This document shows positions 25,800 through 34,718 of a stretch of DNA of 64,000 nt, one piece after another. This DNA is from Verrucomicrobiia bacterium. GTDB taxonomy: Bacteria; Verrucomicrobiota; Verrucomicrobiia; Limisphaerales; DASXHY01. Every line of letters starts with the position of its first letter. Within the stretch, counting starts at the first letter, position 1. A model generated the notes under the pieces. The model saw nothing but the letters and a program-made list of their open reading frames with translations, ran no database searches and had not been told where the DNA came from. The stretch covers positions 62,001-126,000 of the forward strand of contig DASPIL010000076.1 of NCBI GenBank assembly GCA_035629175.1, in the 5' to 3' direction. The translations under genes were made by a program, and so were the position numbers.

Positions 25800-25944
25800 G
25801 CGATTGCGCAGCCTTGAAATAACGTGGCGGCCATGTTTGTCACCGTAAAAGTAAGGGCTTCGGCGAATCTCCCTGAAAGGAGAAAAATGTGCTCTTTATT
25901 GAAGAAATGTAACCGCCGGGGAGCCGCTGAGTCGAATGCCATAT

Positions 25945-25976
25945 CGGAAAAAATTGACGACGTGCAACTTTTTCCG
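25945..25976. promoter_or_regulatory. Imperfect palindrome upstream of the PTS operon, possible operator
   Basis: CGGAAAAAATTG (25945-25956) and CAACTTTTTCCG (25965-25976) form an inverted repeat of 12 bases per arm with one mismatch and an 8-base centre. The site lies between the EIIC start (25799) and the 3' end of the pseudopilin gene (26070). It has no T-run after it, so it does not look like an intrinsic terminator. A dimeric repressor for the PTS operon could bind here. No regulator gene is adjacent. Confidence 0.4.
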
Positions 25977-26023
25977 GCTTGGCTCCGCCTGATCGCGCAC
26001 GGCGCAATCCTCTGTCACGCGGC

Positions 26024-26054
26024 GAGCTGGAGGTGTGCGCGACGCCTCCAGCTC
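26024..26054 (-). terminator. Hairpin after the pseudopilin gene
   Basis: GAGCTGGAGG (26024-26033) pairs perfectly with CCTCCAGCTC (26045-26054) over an 11-base loop. It begins 15 bases beyond the stop of the pseudopilin gene on the minus strand. No U tract follows in either direction, so it could be a processing or rho-assisted site rather than a simple intrinsic terminator. Confidence 0.55.
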
Positions 26055-26069
26055 ACGCACAAAGCCTGC

Positions 26070-26909
26070 TCAGGGAGCGAACGTCAGCCACGGATTCGTA
26101 ATGTGCGCCGTCCAGCCTTTGTGCCACGTCAGCGTCTTGATGTCCTGCAGCTTCACAGCCTGGGCATGGCCGTCGGCGAATACCATGTCGATGGATCCCG
26201 GGATCGGTTGATTGAACTTCGCCGTCCCGCGTTTCAACGGATGCCGCGCGACCATGATGCGATCCATCTTCGTCTTCGGCACATCGTCCGGAGTTCCGAG
26301 CATCAGGTCGAGGTTAGGGGTGATGGTCGACGACACCTCGATCCAAGTGTCGAGATAGGCTGCGTCGAAGAACACAGGCGTCTGGACCGGTTGCCGGATG
26401 TTGACCTCCTTGCGGAAGTAGAGCGCCTGGTTTTCGTAAGGGTGATTGCTGTAGAGCCAACCGTTCATCCCGTAGCTGCCGTAGTTCAGATTCGGATCGG
26501 AAATGCGGTTCCAGTACCATGCGGAGGTCGCATTGCCCTTCTCGGTCGTAAGCGTGCCGCGGTCAGGAGCAACGGGGCAGGTGCGAAGCTTTCCAACCTT
26601 CGATTGATAATCAATGAGCGTGGCCATCCAAAGCGACCAGTCGCCCTCCGTTTCACGCGCCTTGATTCCAACGCCCGCAAAATCGCCCTGATACATGGCG
26701 TACGCGACGCCGAGCTGCTTGAGATTGCTGATGCATTGCGCCTGGTATGCCTTCGCCTTGGCGCGCGCAAGCGCTGGCAGAAGCATTGCAGCGAGAATGG
26801 CAATGATTGCGATAACCACCAGAAGTTCGATCAAGGTAAAGCCCCTGGTGCTCTGCGAAGAGGGGGAAGGCCAGCCGATAACTTTTAAACCGTTCATAGC
26901 AGCGAACAT
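26070..26909 (-). CDS. Pseudopilin-like protein with type IV prepilin methylation motif
   Basis: A 279-residue protein. After a short basic leader the prepilin peptidase site is at [17 protein letters not shown], with Gly-Phe at the cleavage point and Glu at +5. It is followed by the usual [20 protein letters not shown] helix. The C-terminal domain is globular with [13 protein letters not shown], the histidine/aspartate-glycine pattern seen in many verrucomicrobial pseudopilins. The family occurs in large numbers in these bacteria and may be displayed on or secreted across the envelope. Start chosen at 26909; an in-frame ATG at 26894 is also possible. No pilus machinery gene is nearby. Confidence 0.88.
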   Translation of the reverse strand: MFAAMNGLKVIGWPSPSSQSTRGFTLIELLVVIAIIAILAAMLLPALARAKAKAYQAQCISNLKQLGVAYAMYQGDFAGVGIKARETEGDWSLWMATLIDYQSKVGKLRTCPVAPDRGTLTTEKGNATSAWYWNRISDPNLNYGSYGMNGWLYSNHPYENQALYFRKEVNIRQPVQTPVFFDAAYLDTWIEVSSTITPNLDLMLGTPDDVPKTKMDRIMVARHPLKRGTAKFNQPIPGSIDMVFADGHAQAVKLQDIKTLTWHKGWTAHITNPWLTFAP

Positions 26910-27037
26910 GATTCGTGCGCTGCAGTGGTCGCAACAATCGGAAAAACGTAGCCTTTTTTGCAGAATTGTAACTCCGCGAAGGCTGCGCCGGTGGTTTCAA
27001 TCCGGAGCGAGTCTCGATGCCGCAGTGAAGAGGACGA

Positions 27038-28324
27038 TCAAACAGTGCGCAGCACTTCACGCGCTGCGCGGATTGTTTTCTCAATGTCGCCGGAGCTGTG
27101 GGCCGTCGAAAGAAATCCTGCTTCGAATTGCGACGGTGCAAAGTAAACGCCCTGTTCCAGCATGCCGTGGAAGAACTTTTTGAAGCGTTCGCGATCACTC
27201 TTCATAGCGTCCCCCAGATTCCGCACGGGCTCGCTGGTGAAATAGCTGCAGAACATGGATCCGCAAACATTGAATTGAACGGGAATACCGGCGGATTTGG
27301 CCGCGTCCTTCATGCCCGATTCCAGCTGCTCGCTGAGTTCCTCGAGCCTGCAGTAAGCGCCGCTGCTCTGGAGTTCCTCGAGTGCTGCAATGCCCGCCGC
27401 CATGGCGATTGGATTCCCGCTCAGTGTGCCTGCCTGGTAGACGGGCCCGAGCGGCGCAAGGTGGTCCATGATGTCAGCGCGTCCGCCGAACGCACCCACT
27501 GGCAGGCCGCCGCCAATCACTTTCCCGAAACAGCTCAGATCCGGTTCGATGTTGAAACGTTCCTGCGCGCCGCCTTTGGCAAGTCGAAATCCGGTCATTA
27601 CTTCGTCGAAGATCAACAACGCGCCGTTTTCGCGGGTGATTTTCCGCAAACCTTCCAGGTAGCCCGGCAGCGGCAAATACAAGCCGGCGTTTCCCGGCAC
27701 GGGTTCAATGATGATTCCAGCAATCTGATCCTGATTGGCGTTGAAGGCAGCTTTCACAGCCTCGAGATCGTTATACGGAAGCACGATCGTGTGCTGCGTA
27801 AAAGCGGCTGGAACTCCCGCGCTGTCAGGATGGCCGAAGGTCAGCGCCCCGGAACCCGCCTTGACCAGCAGCGAATCCGCGTGCCCGTGATAGCATCCGT
27901 CGAACTTGATGATCTTGTCGCGCCGTGTGTATCCGCGCGCGAGCCGGATGGCGCTCATGCATGCCTCCGTCCCGCTATTTGTCATTCGAACTTTTTGCGC
28001 TGCCGGCACCAGGCTGCGGATGAGCTTTGCCATCGTCACCTCGTAAGGATTGGGAATCCCGAAACTCGTGCCGCGTTCCGCCGCGTTCTTGACGGCAGAA
28101 ATGATCCGTCGATGCGCATGGCCAAGGATCGCCGGCCCCCAGGTCAGAACGTAATCAATGTAGGCGTTGCCATCGACGTCCCACACGTGGGCGCCCGCTG
28201 CGCGATCGACGAAGAACGGCTGGCCGCCCACAGCACGAAAAGCGCGGACTGGCGAATTCACGCCGCCGGGAATGAAGTTCAGCGCCTCAGCGAAGAGGGC
28301 GTCGGATTTGGAACGCGTTAACAT
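27038..28324 (-). CDS. hemL: Glutamate-1-semialdehyde 2,1-aminomutase
   Basis: Makes 5-aminolevulinate from glutamate-1-semialdehyde in the C5 route to haem. The 428-residue class III PLP enzyme has the cofactor lysine in [17 protein letters not shown] and family blocks [55 protein letters not shown] and [16 protein letters not shown]. The length is normal. About 52 bases separate it from the end of nadE on the same strand, so it may be cotranscribed with nadE and the DUF192 gene upstream of it. Confidence 0.97.
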   Translation of the reverse strand: MLTRSKSDALFAEALNFIPGGVNSPVRAFRAVGGQPFFVDRAAGAHVWDVDGNAYIDYVLTWGPAILGHAHRRIISAVKNAAERGTSFGIPNPYEVTMAKLIRSLVPAAQKVRMTNSGTEACMSAIRLARGYTRRDKIIKFDGCYHGHADSLLVKAGSGALTFGHPDSAGVPAAFTQHTIVLPYNDLEAVKAAFNANQDQIAGIIIEPVPGNAGLYLPLPGYLEGLRKITRENGALLIFDEVMTGFRLAKGGAQERFNIEPDLSCFGKVIGGGLPVGAFGGRADIMDHLAPLGPVYQAGTLSGNPIAMAAGIAALEELQSSGAYCRLEELSEQLESGMKDAAKSAGIPVQFNVCGSMFCSYFTSEPVRNLGDAMKSDRERFKKFFHGMLEQGVYFAPSQFEAGFLSTAHSSGDIEKTIRAAREVLRTV

Positions 28325-28376
28325 AGCGGGGTCAATCTGCGCCAGCGCCGCCCGCGCTGAAAGTTTTCTTTCGGCC

Positions 28377-30014
28377 CTACGCTCCCGAGAATTTCTGGGC
28401 GATCGGGATCCGCCGCCCCACGCCGAACGCTTTCGTCGTGACGCGCAGCCCGGGCGCCGCTTGCCGCCGTTTATACTCGTTCAGATCGATCAGACGGATC
28501 ACCCGGCGGACTATGGCTTCATCGAAACCCGCAGCCACGATGTCCACGCCCGATTTTCCCTGAACCACGTAAAGATCAAGAATCGCATCGAGCAGTTCGT
28601 AGGGTGGCAGTGAATCCTGGTCACGCTGATCCGGCCGCAATTCCGCAGAGGGAGCTTTCGTGATTGAAGATTGAGGAATGATTTCGCGCTCCCGGTTGAT
28701 CCAGCGGGCCAGCCGATACACGGTGGTTTTGGGAACATCGCTGATTACCGCCAATCCCCCGCACATGTCGCCGTACAACGTGCAATAGCCCACGGCGAGT
28801 TCGCTCTTGTTGCCGGTCGTCAGGACAAGCGACCCAAACTTGTTCGACATCGCCATGAGCATCATCCCACGCAACCGCGCCTGCATGTTCTCCTCGGTCG
28901 TGTCCTCTGCGCGGCCCGCAAACAGGGGCTGCAGCGTTTGTTTCACGGCTTCGAAGCTGCCCTGTATCGGAACCACGTCATACTGAATCCCCAGGCATTC
29001 AGCGAGCAGGCGCGCGTCGGTGAGACTGTGGTCCGACGAAAACTGGGAGGGCAACGCCACGCCACGAACATTTTCCCGTCCGAGCGCGGCGACAGCGAGC
29101 ACGGCCGTCACGGCGGAATCGATGCCGCCGCTCAAGCCGAGCACCGCGGCGCGGAACCCGCATTTGTGCAGGTAATCCTTCAGCCCCAGCACCAGTGCCT
29201 GATACAGCGCTTCCTCTTCGCCAACCCGCAGTTCAGGGGCAGGCGCCGCGGTCTCCGTATCGACGACCACGAGGTCCTCCTCGAAGACTTTCGCCTGTGC
29301 GATCAGTTGTCCACGGCCGTTGAACACGAAGCTGCCGCCATCGAAAATCAGCTCGTCATTTCCGCCGACCTGGTTGCACAGCACCACTGGCCGGCCTGTT
29401 TTCAGCGCCAGGCTGCGGAGCATTTCATAGCGAGTTCGATTCTTGCCGATATGCCACGGGGAAGCCGAGAGGTTGAACAGGATCTCGGCGCCCGATTCGG
29501 ACAGGTCGACGGGTGGATTGTGCCGATACCTGCGTTCCGGCCAGAAGTCGTCGTCGTTCCAGATATCTTCGCAGATCGTGATCCCGATCTTGCGGCCGTT
29601 TACGAAGACGGGCTGGTTTTCTGTCGCGGGCTCAAAGTATCGGTCTTCGTCAAAAACGTCGTACGTGGGCAGGAGAGTCTTTGAGCGAATGGCGCCCACC
29701 TTGCCGTGTTGCAGCAACGCGGCGGCGTTGGCCACTGCGCGTCCGGGTTGCACACGATTGGGTTCAACAAAGCCAGCGAGCAGCGCTGTGTCGCCCGTCG
29801 CCGCGGCGATCCTCTCCAGCGCTGCGAGGTTGTTCGCAACGAAACGTTTTCGCAGAAGCAGATCGCGCGGGGGATAACCTGTTACGCTCAATTCCGGGCA
29901 GACGACAATTTCAGCACCGCATTGCACGGCTTTGCGATAGGCACCGAGGATCAGCGCCTCATTCCCGGCAAAGTCTCCAACCGTGGGATTAATCTGTGCG
30001 AGTGCGACGCGCAT
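28377..30014 (-). CDS. nadE: Glutamine-dependent NAD+ synthetase
   Basis: Makes NAD+ from nicotinic acid adenine dinucleotide, using ammonia from glutamine. The 545-residue protein has an N-terminal nitrilase-type amidase domain (about residues 1-260; [34 protein letters not shown] and the cysteine in ITICEDIW). The C-terminal synthetase domain has the P-loop [15 protein letters not shown] and [18 protein letters not shown]. The short form (about 550 residues) is common in bacteria. It lies 3 bases after the DUF192 gene stop and is probably in one transcript with it. Confidence 0.97.
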   Translation of the reverse strand: MRVALAQINPTVGDFAGNEALILGAYRKAVQCGAEIVVCPELSVTGYPPRDLLLRKRFVANNLAALERIAAATGDTALLAGFVEPNRVQPGRAVANAAALLQHGKVGAIRSKTLLPTYDVFDEDRYFEPATENQPVFVNGRKIGITICEDIWNDDDFWPERRYRHNPPVDLSESGAEILFNLSASPWHIGKNRTRYEMLRSLALKTGRPVVLCNQVGGNDELIFDGGSFVFNGRGQLIAQAKVFEEDLVVVDTETAAPAPELRVGEEEALYQALVLGLKDYLHKCGFRAAVLGLSGGIDSAVTAVLAVAALGRENVRGVALPSQFSSDHSLTDARLLAECLGIQYDVVPIQGSFEAVKQTLQPLFAGRAEDTTEENMQARLRGMMLMAMSNKFGSLVLTTGNKSELAVGYCTLYGDMCGGLAVISDVPKTTVYRLARWINREREIIPQSSITKAPSAELRPDQRDQDSLPPYELLDAILDLYVVQGKSGVDIVAAGFDEAIVRRVIRLIDLNEYKRRQAAPGLRVTTKAFGVGRRIPIAQKFSGA

Positions 30015-30017
30015 GGC

Positions 30018-30563
30018 TCACGGTTTTCTAAAAAAGGTTTCCTGCAATGTTCCTTCCGTGGATCGCACGATCGCACCCACTCCAATCTGATGCCGCTCGA
30101 ACCAGCCGTGGGGCATCTCGAGAACGAACTGCACGTCATCCGAATAGGACGGGATGCTTCGTTCATCGTGCGGTTTCATGTCAATGAGCTGCAGGATTTC
30201 CCCGCTCGGACTGATGTAGGCGCCCGAAAGGGGGATCAGACAATTCCGCATGTAAAAGCTGCGTTGATCGGGCCGGGGGAAAACGAAGAGCATGCCCTCC
30301 CCGTCGGGGAGATTCGTGCGGAACATCATCCCGGTGGCAATCTCAACAGGCATTCGGGCGACCTCTGCCGTCACAGAGTTCGTGCCTACGTGAAGGTGAA
30401 CGGCCGGCAGGCGCGGCTGCGCTGCAAGGAGATGGCCGCGCAGGGGATCGACCGCGGGCCGGGTTGCGACCGGGAGCGGAGCAGGAAGCGGGGCTTCCTC
30501 CTGGCACCCCGCGAGAAGGCACGACAGCAGGAGCAGGGCTGAACCGGCGCTTTGAAATTGCAT
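30018..30563 (-). CDS. DUF192 lipoprotein
   Basis: A 181-residue secreted protein of the DUF192 family. The signal sequence MQFQSAGSALLLLSCLLAGC ends in the lipobox LLAGC, so the mature chain starts at a lipidated cysteine. The DUF192 core has VHLHVGTNSVTAEVARMPVE, TGMMFRTNLPDGEGMLFVF, FYMRNCLIPLSGAYIS and FVLEMPHGWFERHQIGVG, in several blocks. DUF192 proteins have a compact beta fold with no defined catalytic activity. The ATG at 30563 opens the signal peptide; a TTG 12 codons earlier is less likely. It stops 3 bases before nadE. Confidence 0.88.
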   Translation of the reverse strand: MQFQSAGSALLLLSCLLAGCQEEAPLPAPLPVATRPAVDPLRGHLLAAQPRLPAVHLHVGTNSVTAEVARMPVEIATGMMFRTNLPDGEGMLFVFPRPDQRSFYMRNCLIPLSGAYISPSGEILQLIDMKPHDERSIPSYSDDVQFVLEMPHGWFERHQIGVGAIVRSTEGTLQETFFRKP

Positions 30564-30904
30564 TGCGGCAACAATGGCGGAGGACTTTTTCGTTTTCAAT
30601 ATTGGAACCCCGCAAAATCATCCATCTGCATGACGCGCCAGAGCCAGGGCGGCCGGTAAGTTGGAAGTCCGAAGATGAGCGGGCGTCGGGGAAACATGCT
30701 TGCAGCCGGAGTGGCGAGTGACTGCGAGTGCAGCGTGGGATGCGCAACGGCTTCCATTTAGCATTCCCGCCGGCCCAACCTGTCGGGTCACAATGCGTCT
30801 TGCGTTGGCCCGAGTTGCTGGTGTTCTTTTGGCGGCAGCGGAACGAGTTCCGTTCCATCACGGGTAGATAACTGACAAAACCGCTCACAATCGACCAACT
30901 GACT
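30564..30904. other. 341-bp intergenic region upstream of the sugar transporter and DUF192 genes
   Basis: A divergent region between the DUF192 gene and the MFS gene. It holds two sites. GCAAAATCATCCATCTGCAT (30612-30631) has a close copy at 53979-53998. A palindrome CGGAAC-GA-GTTCCG (30839-30852) lies 53 bases before the MFS start. I see no convincing tRNA, small RNA or terminator and no other gene. No Shine-Dalgarno is clear before the MFS start. Confidence 0.5.
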
Positions 30905-32053
30905 ATGCAACTTAGAACGCTTCCGATCTTCCTCGCGTTTCTCCTCATGGGCGTCGCCGATGCCATGGGGCCCTTGTCCGACGCAGTGAAGAAGAACTAC
31001 GACCTGTCGCGCGTCATGGCCACGATGATGCCGTTCTTTGTCTTCATCGCGTTTGCCATCTTCAGCGTGCCTGGCGGGGTGCTCGCAGCCCGCATTGGAA
31101 AGAAGAAGGTGCTCTTGCTCGGCCTCGCGTTGAACACCGTCGCGGCCGGGATTCCCGCTTTCATGAATCCTACGTACACCGTTTTGCTGGCGTGCATCTT
31201 TGTGCTGGGAGTTGGAACCACGCTTTTGCAAGTCGCCGGAAATCCCATCATGCGGGATGTGAGCGCGCAAGGTGACTACAGCCGCAACCTGGCGCTCGCG
31301 CAGGGCTTCAAGGGAATCGGCAGCTCGCTGTCGGCCTATCTTCCCGCGCTGATCACGGGCGTGGCATTTCTGGCTGCGATGAACTGGCGCGGAGTATTTC
31401 CGGTGTTCTTTGTCTTGATGGCCATCGCACTCGTGGCAGTCGCCACGTTGAAAGTTGACGAAACCAAGGCGCCGACACCTCCAAGCATCGGCAGTTCGCT
31501 CGCGTTGCTGGGCAATCCCACGTTCGCGCTGGCCGTGCTGGGAATCTTTGTGTACGTGGGCGCGGAAGTCTGCATGGCCACATTCCTCAAGCCTACGCTC
31601 GAAGGACTCGGACTCGACGAGAAAAAGGCGGCACTGCTCGGGCCGACGATGTTCTTCGGCTTGCTCACGGTGGGCCGTCTCATCGCTGGCAGCATCAAAG
31701 TGAGTCCGCGCGCGTTCTTCCGCCTCTCGGCATTCCTCGGGCTGGTCGGATTGATCCTGATCATCACGAACGTGAAGGCCCTGGCGATTGCCGGGGTCGT
31801 GCTTGGCGCTTTTGGATTCGCGAATATCTGGCCGATGCTTTTCTCCATCACCGTCGAGGAGAAACCCGAACGCGGGAGCGAGTTGTCGGGCCTCATGTGC
31901 ATGGCCATATCGGGCGGCGCGATCGTGCCTCTGGTCATGAGCAAACTGGTCGACAACGGCATGAAAACGATGGCCTTCATCGTCCCGGCGATCTGCTTTG
32001 CCTACCTGCTCCTCATCTCCATGCGCGGCGGACGCAAGCCCGCGGCGGCCTGA
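30905..32053 (+). CDS. MFS sugar permease (FucP/GlcP-like)
   Basis: A 382-residue major facilitator with twelve hydrophobic segments and no signal peptide. The N-terminal half has FLLMGVADAMGPLSDAVKKN, a conserved start of the FucP-type family, then VPGGVLAARIGKKKVLLLG and MRDVSAQGDYSRNLALAQG. The second half has GRLIAGSIKVSPRAFFRLS and GFANIWPMLFSITVEEKP. The family imports fucose, glucose, galactose or mannose with protons. It lies 15 bases before a ROK-like kinase and heads the glycan-use cluster, so uptake of a monosaccharide (mannose is an inference from the following GH genes) is plausible. Confidence 0.88.
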   Translation: MQLRTLPIFLAFLLMGVADAMGPLSDAVKKNYDLSRVMATMMPFFVFIAFAIFSVPGGVLAARIGKKKVLLLGLALNTVAAGIPAFMNPTYTVLLACIFVLGVGTTLLQVAGNPIMRDVSAQGDYSRNLALAQGFKGIGSSLSAYLPALITGVAFLAAMNWRGVFPVFFVLMAIALVAVATLKVDETKAPTPPSIGSSLALLGNPTFALAVLGIFVYVGAEVCMATFLKPTLEGLGLDEKKAALLGPTMFFGLLTVGRLIAGSIKVSPRAFFRLSAFLGLVGLILIITNVKALAIAGVVLGAFGFANIWPMLFSITVEEKPERGSELSGLMCMAISGGAIVPLVMSKLVDNGMKTMAFIVPAICFAYLLLISMRGGRKPAAA

Positions 32054-32068
32054 ACTATCAATCACACC

Positions 32069-33175
32069 ATGAGTATCCAAAGAGACCAGCGCGTCGTGAT
32101 GACGCTTGATGCAGGGGGCACCAGCTTTCGTTTCGCAGCGATGCGGGCGGGGCGTTTTGTCACGGACACCATCACCGTCCCGTCGTGTGCGGATAACCTC
32201 GACCGCTGCCTTGCCAGCATCGTTGAAGGGTTCACCCGCGTTAAGGCGGCCTGCCCCGCCGCTCCCAGTGCGATCAGTTTCGCCTTTCCCGGGCCCGCCG
32301 ACTATCCGTCAGGAATCATTGGCGACCTCGGCAATCTGCCCGCTTTCCGCGGCGGCATCGCACTCGGGCCCATGTTGAAGAAGAAGTTTCGCGTGCCGGT
32401 GTTCATCAACAACGACGGGGATTTGTTCGCTTACGGCGAGGCCATCGCGGGCTTCCTTCCCTACGTCAACGACCTGCTGAAGAAAGCCGGCAGCCCCAAG
32501 CGATATCGCAATCTTCTGGGAATCACACTCGGCACCGGCTTTGGTGGCGGCATCGTGCGGGACGGCGAGTTGTTTGTTGGCGACAACTCCATTGCCGGCG
32601 AAGTGTGGCTGTTGCGCAACAAGCTTAATCCGCAGATGAATGCCGAGGAAGGAGCAAGCATCCGGGCTGTCCGGCGCGTGTATGCCGAACAGGCAGGGAT
32701 CACGGCGGCTGAAGCCCCCGAACCCAAGGATATTGCGCTGATCGGACAGGGGCGCGCCAGGGGCGACAAGGCGGCAGCCCGCGAAGCTTTCCGGCAGCTC
32801 GGCGAAGTCGTTGGCGATGGCCTTGCGCAGGCCCTCACGTTGCTTGACGGTCTGGCTGTCATTGGTGGCGGAATTTCCGGCGCTGCGCCGCTGTTTCTGC
32901 CAGCGGTCGTGGATGAGTTGAACGGCACCTATACAAAGCCAGATGGAACAAAGTTTCCGCGGCTTGCATCGAGGGCGTTCAACCTGGAAAACGCGGGCGA
33001 TCGGAACAAGTTCCTGCGCGGCAAGGTCCGCGAAGTCACGGTTCCTGGAACAAAGACAACCCTGAAGTATGATTCATTGCCGCGAATCGGGGTCGGTTTA
33101 TCCCGCCTGGGAACCAGCCAGGCGATAGCGGTGGGCGCGTGCGCCTTTGCGTTGCGCGCCCTGGACGAAGCCTGA
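32069..33175 (+). CDS. ROK-family sugar kinase, zinc motif absent
   Basis: A 368-residue kinase of the ROK type. It starts MSIQRDQRVVMTLDAGGTSF with the DxGGT phosphate loop; FAFPGPADYPSG, VFINNDGDLFAYGEA (Asn-Asp pair at the sugar site) and ITLGTGFGGGIVRDGEL follow. The CxCGxxGCxE zinc motif and the GEIGH motif of bacterial glucokinases are missing; NSIAGEVWLL stands at that position. It is thus a divergent kinase, perhaps for mannose, glucose or a related sugar. It follows the MFS transporter by 15 bases, which fits uptake then phosphorylation in the cytoplasm. Confidence 0.8.
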   Translation: MSIQRDQRVVMTLDAGGTSFRFAAMRAGRFVTDTITVPSCADNLDRCLASIVEGFTRVKAACPAAPSAISFAFPGPADYPSGIIGDLGNLPAFRGGIALGPMLKKKFRVPVFINNDGDLFAYGEAIAGFLPYVNDLLKKAGSPKRYRNLLGITLGTGFGGGIVRDGELFVGDNSIAGEVWLLRNKLNPQMNAEEGASIRAVRRVYAEQAGITAAEAPEPKDIALIGQGRARGDKAAAREAFRQLGEVVGDGLAQALTLLDGLAVIGGGISGAAPLFLPAVVDELNGTYTKPDGTKFPRLASRAFNLENAGDRNKFLRGKVREVTVPGTKTTLKYDSLPRIGVGLSRLGTSQAIAVGACAFALRALDEA

Positions 33176-33239
33176 TCCAGGATTCGGAAATCCTGCGGCT
33201 GCACACGAGAGCAACGTTAACGAACCATTTGCATTTCAT

Positions 33240-34655
33240 ATGACGCGACGAGATTTCATTCAAAATACGGCGCTGGCGGTGGCTGGCGCGGTGGTGGCCC
33301 CGCAGCTTTCGGCTGCGCCGATGGCTTTTCCGGTTGTCCGGCCTGCCCGTTCCAAAAGGCATTTCAAGAGCGCGGCAGTCGAACGCGTGATTGAAAAAGT
33401 GCGATCGAACGCGGGGAACAAGGAACTCGGCTGGATGTTCGAGAACTGCTTTCCCAACACGCTCGACACGACGGTCGACTTCCAGGTCGTGAATGGCCGT
33501 CCCGACACGTACGTGATCACAGGCGACATCGACGCCATGTGGCTGCGCGACAGCTCCGCCCAGGTCTGGCCGTATCTGCCGTTGATGGGCGAGGACAAGC
33601 CATTGCAGCAGTTGATTGCCGGAGTGATCAACCGCCAGACGCGATGCATCCTCAAGGACCCTTACGCCAACGCCTTCTACAAGGATGACAACAAGCAGGG
33701 TGAGTGGAAGACCGACCTTACGGACATGAAGCCTGGGGTTCATGAACGAAAATGGGAAATTGATTCGCTCTGCTACCCGATTCGCCTGGGGCATGAGTAC
33801 TGGAAATTGTCGAAGGACACCGCGCCGTTTGACGCGGAATGGCACCAGGCGGTCCGGCTGACGCTGCAAACGTTTCGTGAACAGCAGCGCAAGGACGGCA
33901 ACGGGCCATACCGTTTCATGCGCCGCACCGAAATTGCGACGGACACAGTTCCGGGCCGCGGCTATGGAAACCCGGCGAAGCCTGTGGGGCTCATCTACTC
34001 CATCTTCCGTCCGAGCGATGATGCCACGATTTTTCCCTACCTCGTTCCATCCAACTTCTTTGCCGTTGTCAGCATGCGCCAGGCGGCTGAGATGGTGGAA
34101 TCGATTCGGAACGACCAGGACCTGGCGAGGGAATGCCGCGCCTTGGCCGATGAAGTGGAGACCGCGCTGCGCGAACACGCGATTGTCAATCACCCAAAGG
34201 CCGGCCGCGTGTATGCGTTCGAAGTGGACGCTTACGGAAATTACTACTGCACGGACGACGGCAACATTCCGAGCCTCTTGTCCCTTCCGTACCTCGGCGC
34301 AGTGAAACGCGAGGATCCGATTTACGAAAGCACCCGGCGCCTGCTCCTGTCGGCCGACAATCCTTATTATTGCATTGGCAAAGCCGCGAAGGGCCTGGGC
34401 GGGCCGCACGTTGGAGTCGACATGATCTGGCCGCTTGGCGTGGTGATGGAAGGCCTGACGTCGACGAACGAAAACGAGATCCGCGAATGTTTGGTGACTC
34501 TGCAACGCACGCATGCAGGGACAGGCTTCATGCATGAAGCTTTCCACAAGGACGATCCGAGGAAATTCACACGATCGTGGTTTGCGTGGGCGAATACGAT
34601 CTTCGGTGAATTCGTCCTTAAAACCTTTAACGAACGCCCGCATCTGCTGAGCTGA
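33240..34655 (+). CDS. GH125-like exo-alpha-1,6-mannosidase, Tat-exported
   Basis: A 471-residue enzyme of the GH125 family. The N-terminus MTRRDFIQNTALAVAGAVVA is a twin-arginine signal. The family signatures are TGDIDAMWLRDSSAQVWPYL, RKWEIDSLCYPIRLGHEYW, YIVPSNFF-like YLVPSNFFAVVSM and GPHVGVDMIWPLGVVMEGLT. In known members it removes alpha-1,6-linked mannose from the non-reducing end of mannans or N-glycans. It follows the ROK kinase by 64 bases. It is likely periplasmic, taking up oligosaccharides made by the endo-acting GH76 and GH85 enzymes. A CCATTTGCATT motif sits 4 bases before the ATG (33226-33236). Confidence 0.9.
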   Translation: MTRRDFIQNTALAVAGAVVAPQLSAAPMAFPVVRPARSKRHFKSAAVERVIEKVRSNAGNKELGWMFENCFPNTLDTTVDFQVVNGRPDTYVITGDIDAMWLRDSSAQVWPYLPLMGEDKPLQQLIAGVINRQTRCILKDPYANAFYKDDNKQGEWKTDLTDMKPGVHERKWEIDSLCYPIRLGHEYWKLSKDTAPFDAEWHQAVRLTLQTFREQQRKDGNGPYRFMRRTEIATDTVPGRGYGNPAKPVGLIYSIFRPSDDATIFPYLVPSNFFAVVSMRQAAEMVESIRNDQDLARECRALADEVETALREHAIVNHPKAGRVYAFEVDAYGNYYCTDDGNIPSLLSLPYLGAVKREDPIYESTRRLLLSADNPYYCIGKAAKGLGGPHVGVDMIWPLGVVMEGLTSTNENEIRECLVTLQRTHAGTGFMHEAFHKDDPRKFTRSWFAWANTIFGEFVLKTFNERPHLLS

Positions 34656-34718
34656 ATTGAAATGATGAGTGTCAATGTAGAATGGCCGGGAGCGCAGGCT
34701 TCCATTGGAACATCGTTG

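Noticed and set aside
25824-26888. Long plus-strand frame of about 350 codons
   Set aside because: It lies opposite the pseudopilin gene, which has a clear prepilin motif; the plus-strand translation has no domain and is rich in Arg and His, as expected of an antisense frame in GC-rich DNA.
27098-28321. Plus-strand frame of about 400 codons
   Set aside because: Antisense to hemL, which is a full-length match to its family with all motifs.
30875-30895. Half of a lac-operator-like sequence
   Set aside because: Only one half-site resembles it and no LacI gene is near; probably chance.
30788-32080. Minus-strand frame of about 430 codons
   Set aside because: Antisense to the MFS transporter; very high in Arg, His, Gln and Glu, with no recognisable domain.
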